Part shown: one piece after another, positions 59,283 to 64,000 of the stretch | How positions within the stretch are numbered: position 1 is the stretch's first letter | Layout: each line of letters starts with the position of its first letter | From: Methanobacterium sp. SMA-27 | Lineage (GTDB): Archaea > Methanobacteriota > Methanobacteria > Methanobacteriales > Methanobacteriaceae | Direction of reading: 5' to 3' | Length of the DNA stretch: 64,000 bases | Assembly: GCF_000744455.1 (NCBI RefSeq) | Contig: NZ_JQLY01000001.1 | Coordinates: forward strand, 186,001 to 250,000 | Program-made: the position numbers and the translations under genes | Notes under the pieces: generated by a model | What the model was told of the DNA's origin: nothing | Databases searched by the model: none | What the model saw: the letters and a program-made list of their open reading frames with translations, nothing else

Positions 59283-60059
59283 ATGAATGCATTTGATTTT
59301 CTTACAAATGATCGTGATAGGAACCCTGAAGAGGGTATTACAATGATGTTAGACAAAGGAATGGGACCTAACATGGTTGAAGACTTTCTGGAGATATCAG
59401 GATCCTATGTTGATCTAGCAAAACTTGGATGGGGAACTTCCGCTATTCATGAAAGAGAACTAATAAAATATAAGATTGATACGTATTTATCCAATGATAT
59501 TATTCCATATCCTGGAGGAACACTCTTTGAACTGGCATATATTAAGGGTAAATTTGATGAATTTTTAGTTGAATCTGATAAACTAGGATTTAAGGCCATT
59601 GAAATATCAGATGGTACAGTTGATATTACACCCAAAGAAAGGGTGAGAATAATTCGTGAAGTTAAAGAATTAGGGTTCATGGCTTTAACAGAGGTAGGTA
59701 AAAAGGATCCAAAAAAAGACCATCATTTTACAGCCCAGGACAGGGTTAAACTTGTAAAATTGGACCTTGAATCTGGTGCAGATAAGGTTATAATAGAGGC
59801 AAGAGAGGGTGGAAAAGATTTGGGTATTTTTAATGGTAAAGGTGATGTAAAGGAAGACGATGTTCAAGTTTTTGTTGATAACCTTGACATTAATAAATTG
59901 ATATGGGAAGCTCCCCAGAAAAATCAGCAAACTTATCTAATACTTAAATTTGGAGCCAATGTTAATCTTGGAAACATATCTCCCGATGAAATAACAGCCC
60001 TTGAAACAATGAGAAGAGGTTTGAGGGGAGATACTTTGGGAAAGGTGAATCTTTCATGA
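59283..60059 (+). CDS. comA: Phosphosulfolactate synthase
   Basis: The 258-residue TIM-barrel enzyme shows ComA features: [62 protein letters not shown] and [18 protein letters not shown]. It joins sulfite to phosphoenolpyruvate, the first step of coenzyme M synthesis. AAGGTGATG precedes the ATG. Its last four bases (ATGA) are shared with the next gene, so synthesis of the ABC ATPase depends on comA translation. Confidence 0.96.
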   Translation: MNAFDFLTNDRDRNPEEGITMMLDKGMGPNMVEDFLEISGSYVDLAKLGWGTSAIHERELIKYKIDTYLSNDIIPYPGGTLFELAYIKGKFDEFLVESDKLGFKAIEISDGTVDITPKERVRIIREVKELGFMALTEVGKKDPKKDHHFTAQDRVKLVKLDLESGADKVIIEAREGGKDLGIFNGKGDVKEDDVQVFVDNLDINKLIWEAPQKNQQTYLILKFGANVNLGNISPDEITALETMRRGLRGDTLGKVNLS

Positions 60060-60832
60060 TAGATAAAATAACCATAATAGGCGGCTACAACAAACAGGGA
60101 GAAAAGGAACCTGTAGAAGAAGTAGTTATAAAAAAAGGAGAAATATTTGGGGTTGTGGGGCCAACAGGGAGCGGTAAAAGTTCTCTTATAGGGGACATAG
60201 AGCAGTTGGCACAGAAGGATACATTCTCAAAGAGGAAGATCCTTGTAAACGATGAAGAACCAAGCTACGATGATAGAACTAATCCGCGGAAAAAAATGGT
60301 TGCCCAATTATCTCAGAACATGAACTTCCTAGCGGACATGAGTGTTGGTGATTTTTTAAGTCTTCATGCTAAGTGCAGAGGTGCAAGCAGCAAATGTGTG
60401 GATGCTGTAATAAGCCTTGCAAATACACTAACTGGAGAACCCATAAAATCCGACCATGAACTTACCATATTAAGCGGTGGTCAGTCAAGGGCCTTGATGG
60501 TAGCAGACGTAGCAATTATCAGCAATTCTCCAATAGTACTTATTGATGAGATAGAAAATGCAGGTATAAAAAAACATGACGCTCTTAAGGTACTTTCAGG
60601 GCACGGGAAAATAGTCATGGTTGTAACCCACGATCCTGTGCTTGCACTAATGACCGACAGAAGGATTGTAATGAAGTCTGGGGGAATGGAAAAGGTTGTA
60701 GGCACAACAGAAGCTGAAAAATCCCTTTCCAAAAAATTAAATAAAATAGATGAACTCATGTTGAGTTTGAGGGATCAAGTTAGGAATGGGGAAGTTATTG
60801 AAGACATTGAAATGGGGGATGTTGTATTATGA
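60056..60832 (+). CDS. Soluble ABC-type ATPase coupled to comA
   Basis: Walker A (GPTGSGKSS), Q-loop region ([10 protein letters not shown]), signature (LSGGQSRAL), Walker B ([11 protein letters not shown]) and the switch His (VVTHDP) are intact in a 258-residue protein. No transmembrane partner is encoded nearby. Such soluble ABC proteins often power assembly of metal centres; methyl-CoM reductase component A2 is one such protein, but that is longer with two ABC domains. It overlaps comA and the next gene by four bases each. The function is unassigned. Confidence 0.88.
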   Translation: MIDKITIIGGYNKQGEKEPVEEVVIKKGEIFGVVGPTGSGKSSLIGDIEQLAQKDTFSKRKILVNDEEPSYDDRTNPRKKMVAQLSQNMNFLADMSVGDFLSLHAKCRGASSKCVDAVISLANTLTGEPIKSDHELTILSGGQSRALMVADVAIISNSPIVLIDEIENAGIKKHDALKVLSGHGKIVMVVTHDPVLALMTDRRIVMKSGGMEKVVGTTEAEKSLSKKLNKIDELMLSLRDQVRNGEVIEDIEMGDVVL

Positions 60833-61530
60833 AAATGATAATTGTTGCAGGAACCCCTGGATCTGGAAAGACAGCAGTACTTATACATGCTCTCCGAAGC
60901 CTTAAAGAAAGAAATTTAAAATCATCAGTAGTAAAAATAGATTGTCTCTATACCGATGATGGTAAAAAATTCGAAAAAATTGGTATACCTACAAAAGTAG
61001 GCCTGTCAATGGATATGTGTCCAGATCACTATGCAATTTATAATATAGAAGACATGATAGAATGGGCAGATGAAAACGATTCTGAATACCTTATTGTTGA
61101 AACTGCAGGATTATGCCATAGATGTGCACCATACACTATGAATAGTCTGGGAGTATGTGTTATCGATGCTACAAGTGGACCAAACACTCCTCTCAAGGTG
61201 GGTCCATTTTTAAGTACAGCAGACATTGCTGTTATAACCAAGGGAGATATGATATCACAAGCAGAAAGAGAAATATTCCGGGAAAGAGTCCTTGAAGTTA
61301 ATCCAAACTGCAAAGTAATAGAAGCCAATGGTCTTTCTGGTCAAGGATGTATTGAACTAGCAGAAGAAATGGTCAAATCCAAGGAAGTATCCCTTGATGA
61401 GGAGAAATTAAGACATTCAGCACCCCTTGCTGTTTGCACACTCTGTGTTGGTGAAACAAAGGTTAATAAGAAACACCACAGGGGAATACTCCGAAGAATA
61501 GATGGATTCCAAACATACGAAGGAGAATAG
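60829..61530 (+). CDS. P-loop GTPase-like protein (HypB/UreG/CobW-like), Cys-rich
   Basis: The start [20 protein letters not shown] is a P-loop, and a TKGD sequence ([10 protein letters not shown]) takes the place of the guanine-recognition NKxD motif, as in metallochaperone GTPases of the HypB/UreG group. Cysteines are placed unusually: [25 protein letters not shown] and CTLCVGE near the end, which could bind metal or an Fe-S cluster. Length is 233 residues. It overlaps the ABC gene by four bases. A role in loading or moving a metal centre is inferred. Confidence 0.85.
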   Translation: MKMIIVAGTPGSGKTAVLIHALRSLKERNLKSSVVKIDCLYTDDGKKFEKIGIPTKVGLSMDMCPDHYAIYNIEDMIEWADENDSEYLIVETAGLCHRCAPYTMNSLGVCVIDATSGPNTPLKVGPFLSTADIAVITKGDMISQAEREIFRERVLEVNPNCKVIEANGLSGQGCIELAEEMVKSKEVSLDEEKLRHSAPLAVCTLCVGETKVNKKHHRGILRRIDGFQTYEGE

Positions 61531-61557
61531 AGATCTAGTGAACCAAAGGGGAATGAT

Positions 61558-62244
61558 ATGAAGAACAATTCCATAAATTCAGATCAGAGATCGAAAGTAG
61601 TAAAATTATTGCCAGGTTTTAACTGCGGAATATGTGGATATGCTCGGTGTGATGAGTTTGCACATTCGCTCATGAAAAGTGGAACAGAACTTGGGAAGTG
61701 TAAATTTTTATACCAGGAAATATTCAATGAAAACAGAAATGAACTAGAAGAATTACTAAGGGAAGAACATATATTGCCTGCTGAAAAGAAACCAGTAGGC
61801 CTCTTGGATGGATATGAAGCAGATTTTATTTTAAACCCCCTTCCAGAAGAAAGTTCTTGCAGAGAAGTTCTTTATCCATTTACTAGGAAAGTCCTCAAAG
61901 CAGGGGATGTTGTAAGGTATAGGCCTCTAGGATGTCCAATAATACATTTTGCAAAGATATTAGACGAGGACAATGGGTTAATAACAGTTCATATGATAGG
62001 GCCATGTCATAGAATTGATCCAGATGTAGAATTTGATTATATGGATATAGGTGTGTGTATGGTGGGAGGATTTGAAGGGATTATAGACGGTAAATTACCA
62101 GCTGTTGGAGAAACCATAAGATTCCTTCCAGGGCACTGTATGATGCAGAAGGTTCACTCTGGAATTGTTGTACAACTTGTTGGTAGAAGGGCTGTTATAG
62201 AGGGAATAGACCTCAAAGTATGGGCACCTCCAATAAAAGGATGA
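61558..62244 (+). CDS. Fe-S domain protein of the comA-linked module
   Basis: The first 45 residues carry the CdhE/AcsC-type 4Fe-4S motif ([18 protein letters not shown], then LGKC). The remaining 180 residues form a beta-rich domain with conserved [26 protein letters not shown] and [13 protein letters not shown], which include more Cys and His. GGGGAATG stands just before the start. It is 27 bases after the GTPase gene. It may receive or donate an iron-sulfur or nickel-containing centre with the two nucleotide-binding proteins. Confidence 0.87.
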   Translation: MKNNSINSDQRSKVVKLLPGFNCGICGYARCDEFAHSLMKSGTELGKCKFLYQEIFNENRNELEELLREEHILPAEKKPVGLLDGYEADFILNPLPEESSCREVLYPFTRKVLKAGDVVRYRPLGCPIIHFAKILDEDNGLITVHMIGPCHRIDPDVEFDYMDIGVCMVGGFEGIIDGKLPAVGETIRFLPGHCMMQKVHSGIVVQLVGRRAVIEGIDLKVWAPPIKG

Positions 62245-62368
62245 ATTTTAAACATATTTAGGATTCATTAACTTTTTTAAATTAAGTTCAGGATATTTAA
62301 AAATTACAAAATAAATAAAAATCTAATCTATGAAGGCTGTTTAAAGAATAATTTAAGGATATTTCGCC

Positions 62369-63283
62369 ATGAAAACAGATAAAATTAGCACAGAAAATAT
62401 ATATGGGTCTGAATTATACTTTCAAAAAGACCAAGGCCCCAAAAATGAGAGCGAATATACTTTAATTCCTGTTAAAACAGATTATATTAAACCGAATGAG
62501 TCATATGATATAATTATTAAATGTTCAGCAGATCTTTTGACTAATGGCGATTTTCTTGTAATTTCTGAAACACCAATATCTGTGTCACAAGGTAGACTTG
62601 TTGATGAGTCTAAATTTAAAGCTTCATTCCTTTCATTTTTACTGGCGGATGTATGGTCAAAATATATATGGGGATATTTATTGGGGCCAATTTTCAGAAT
62701 AAAAAGTAGAACCATCCAAAACCTTAGGAAACTGCCACCAGAAGCTAGAGTCCATAAAAGAGTCATATTGGAACATTATGGTTTGAAACATGCATTAAAA
62801 CCAGCATCTGAAGCAGGAGTCGATTTGAGTAATGTGCCTGGGACAATGGTTTCCCTATTACCCGAAAATCCAAATGATGTTGCAAAGGATATTGCCAAGA
62901 AGATAATGCATGATCTTAAAATAGATGTAACAGTGATGATTATTGACACCGATGCAAGTTATCAGTTAATTGGAAAAAAGTTTACATCACTTCCAATTGC
63001 AGTGCCAGGCATAAAATCGGATCTTGGAATTTTTGGATATTTACTTGGTAGATTTGGAAAAATTTTAGGACCAACTCCTTTGGGAGTTTCGAGACCAGAA
63101 AAACTTGATACTATGCTTAAAATAGCTAAACTAGCAGAAGAATATCATGAAAATAATGAAAAAGATATAAAAACAGTATATGATATGGAAAACATTTTTG
63201 AAGGAGACATTACAGGAATAACAATTGAAATGCTCAATTCAGTTGAGCATACACCGGCTATTATAGTCAGAAGGCTCTTTTAA
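62369..63283 (+). CDS. Coenzyme F420-0:L-glutamate ligase family protein
   Basis: The C-terminal half shows CofE-like patterns: VHKRVILEHYGLKHALKPASEAGVDLSNVPG, DVTVMIIDTDASY, LPIAVPGIKSDLGIFGYLLG and KLDTMLKIAKLAEE. CofE adds glutamates to F420-0 with GTP. At 304 residues it is longer than usual, and the insert around residues 85-115 (FLSFLLADVWSKYIWGYLLG) is hydrophobic, suggesting membrane contact or a modified site. It may be a paralogue with another acceptor. Confidence 0.82.
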   Translation: MKTDKISTENIYGSELYFQKDQGPKNESEYTLIPVKTDYIKPNESYDIIIKCSADLLTNGDFLVISETPISVSQGRLVDESKFKASFLSFLLADVWSKYIWGYLLGPIFRIKSRTIQNLRKLPPEARVHKRVILEHYGLKHALKPASEAGVDLSNVPGTMVSLLPENPNDVAKDIAKKIMHDLKIDVTVMIIDTDASYQLIGKKFTSLPIAVPGIKSDLGIFGYLLGRFGKILGPTPLGVSRPEKLDTMLKIAKLAEEYHENNEKDIKTVYDMENIFEGDITGITIEMLNSVEHTPAIIVRRLF

Positions 63284-63633
63284 TCTCTTATAAATCTATT
63301 TCTAATTAGTTAAATTGTCATCAACAAATTATAAATACTATTTGATAGTATATAGAGTACTACCAAAGTTACATCACCAAATTAAAAACAATTGCTATAT
63401 TCTCTTAAAGCTATTGTTTGATTTAGTATTTTGTAATTGCGTATAAAACTCATAACTTTGGATTATGGATCAGTATTTTTGGAATAAATCTAACTAATTT
63501 GTATTAATTCGTGTATATCTACATGTCATAGTACTGTATGGTCAACTATTCCATAAACAGTGATTCACTTGAATGGTAGAAACTGTTTAACCATAATCTG
63601 GGAGTTAATATGTCATATAAAGGAGGGGCAGAA
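63284..63633. other. Intergenic region with an inverted repeat and the tfe leader
   Basis: A perfect seven-base inverted repeat, ATACTAT-TTG-ATAGTAT (63335-63351), lies 52 bases after the preceding stop and may be an operator or terminator. The rest is AT-rich. AAAGGAGGGG at 63620-63629 is the strong ribosome-binding site of tfe. No gene is seen. Confidence 0.45.
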
Positions 63634-64000
63634 ATGCTTAGCGATCCAACAGTTCAGGAAATTCTAATGGACATAACCAATGATGAAAAGAGCAGTGTTT
63701 CAATCATTGAATGTATGTTGAAAGGAAAGACAACGGATGAAGAAATTGCAGAAGAAACCGAAATTAGGTTGAACATTGTAAGGAGGGTCTTGTACAAATT
63801 ATATGATGCTGGAATAGCAACTTATAAAAGAAGTAAGGATCCTGAAACACAGTGGTACACCTACAGCTGGAGATTTGAGCAGGAAAAGGTATCGGATATT
63901 ATAAGCAAGAAATATGAAAAGTTTTCCAGAGAAATTGAAGAATCTTTGGAGTATGAAGAAGAAAATATGTTCTTTTTATGTCGAACAAACGGCCACAGAT
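63634..64000 (+). CDS. tfe: Transcription factor TFE (TFIIE alpha), cut by window edge
   Basis: The ATG at 63634 follows GGAGG by eight bases. The visible 122 residues hold the winged-helix domain ([51 protein letters not shown]) and the start of the coiled region ([13 protein letters not shown]). The zinc ribbon begins at the window edge (FFLCRTNGH). TFE stabilises the open promoter complex with archaeal RNA polymerase. The end lies beyond base 64000. Confidence 0.95.
   Translation, partial: MLSDPTVQEILMDITNDEKSSVSIIECMLKGKTTDEEIAEETEIRLNIVRRVLYKLYDAGIATYKRSKDPETQWYTYSWRFEQEKVSDIISKKYEKFSREIEESLEYEEENMFFLCRTNGHR

Noticed and set aside
60056..60832. Methyl-CoM reductase component A2 as the name of the ABC protein
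   Set aside because: Component A2 has two ABC domains and is about twice as long; this protein has one domain.
1..64000. tRNA, rRNA, 7S RNA, RNase P RNA or CRISPR array
   Set aside because: The gaps between genes are uniformly AT-rich. No GC-rich folded region, CCA-type cloverleaf or regularly spaced repeats was seen.

Overview
The window is a continuous stretch of AT-rich archaeal chromosome from a hydrogenotrophic methanogen of the order Methanobacteriales, most likely Methanobacterium or a close relative. The evidence is coenzyme M synthesis (ComA), a methanogenesis marker 16 protein, HypD, geranylgeranylglyceryl phosphate synthase (archaeal lipids), archaeal ribosomal proteins (S3Ae, L40e, P0, P1), Spt5, SecE, TFE, FtsZ, an F420-0 glutamate-ligase homologue, and a Mur ligase together with GlmM/GlmU sugar-nucleotide genes that fit a pseudomurein cell wall. 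No tRNA, rRNA, CRISPR array, intact transposase or prophage was found.

Layout. (1) 1-7.3 kb is a gene-poor accessory strip. It holds three sensor histidine kinases (one cut by the window edge, one broken by a frameshift, one intact membrane kinase), small zinc-ribbon proteins including a degraded copy, two unknown proteins, and a non-coding element present twice (about 2971 and 6951). (2) 7.3-15.2 kb has an AlkZ-type winged-helix protein, a DUF1697 protein, a bacterial-type LonA protease behind an ArsR-type regulator with a palindromic operator, two unknown proteins, and an ASCH-TPR gene damaged at both ends. (3) 15.2-23.0 kb is a minus-strand housekeeping block: rps3ae - DUF92 - apgM - glmM - glmU - gamma-carbonic-anhydrase-like - hisC - nrdG. 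(4) 23.3-29.6 kb has redox and metal proteins (flavodoxin, NifX-like protein, methyltransferase, iron-sulfur flavoprotein), a CPBP protease, iron-sulfur serine dehydratase, DUF116 and a small zinc ribbon overlapping an unknown gene. (5) 29.8-35.4 kb on the plus strand has a chelatase-type AAA+/VWA protein, flavin reductase, tsr3-rpl40e, GGGP synthase, DUF169 and a coiled-coil peptide. (6) 35.5-42.7 kb on the minus strand is cell-surface related: a 1150-residue beta-propeller/Ig-like protein, a MobA-like transferase, a membrane-anchored surface protein and a Mur ligase. (7) 42.9-49 kb on the plus strand has hypD, phosphoglycolate phosphatase, a PmbA/TldD protein, a PflX-type radical SAM protein, a HEAT-repeat protein and two small proteins. 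(8) 49-59 kb on the minus strand has marker 16, alaS, the ftsZ-secE-spt5-L11-L1-P0-P1 information-processing cluster and a pyruvate-kinase C-domain protein. (9) 59.3-64 kb on the plus strand has comA followed by a tightly coupled set of three uncharacterised genes (soluble ABC ATPase, HypB/UreG-like P-loop protein, Fe-S protein), an F420-ligase paralogue and the start of tfe.

The best candidate for an undescribed system is the translationally coupled module behind comA (60056-62244). It looks like a nucleotide-driven metallocofactor maturation set, but that function is inferred. Other points worth a look are a hairpin abutting the L1 ribosome-binding site, a basic tail on Spt5 that overlaps L11, an eight-base G tract at the start of the large surface protein, and two genes with clear signs of recent decay.
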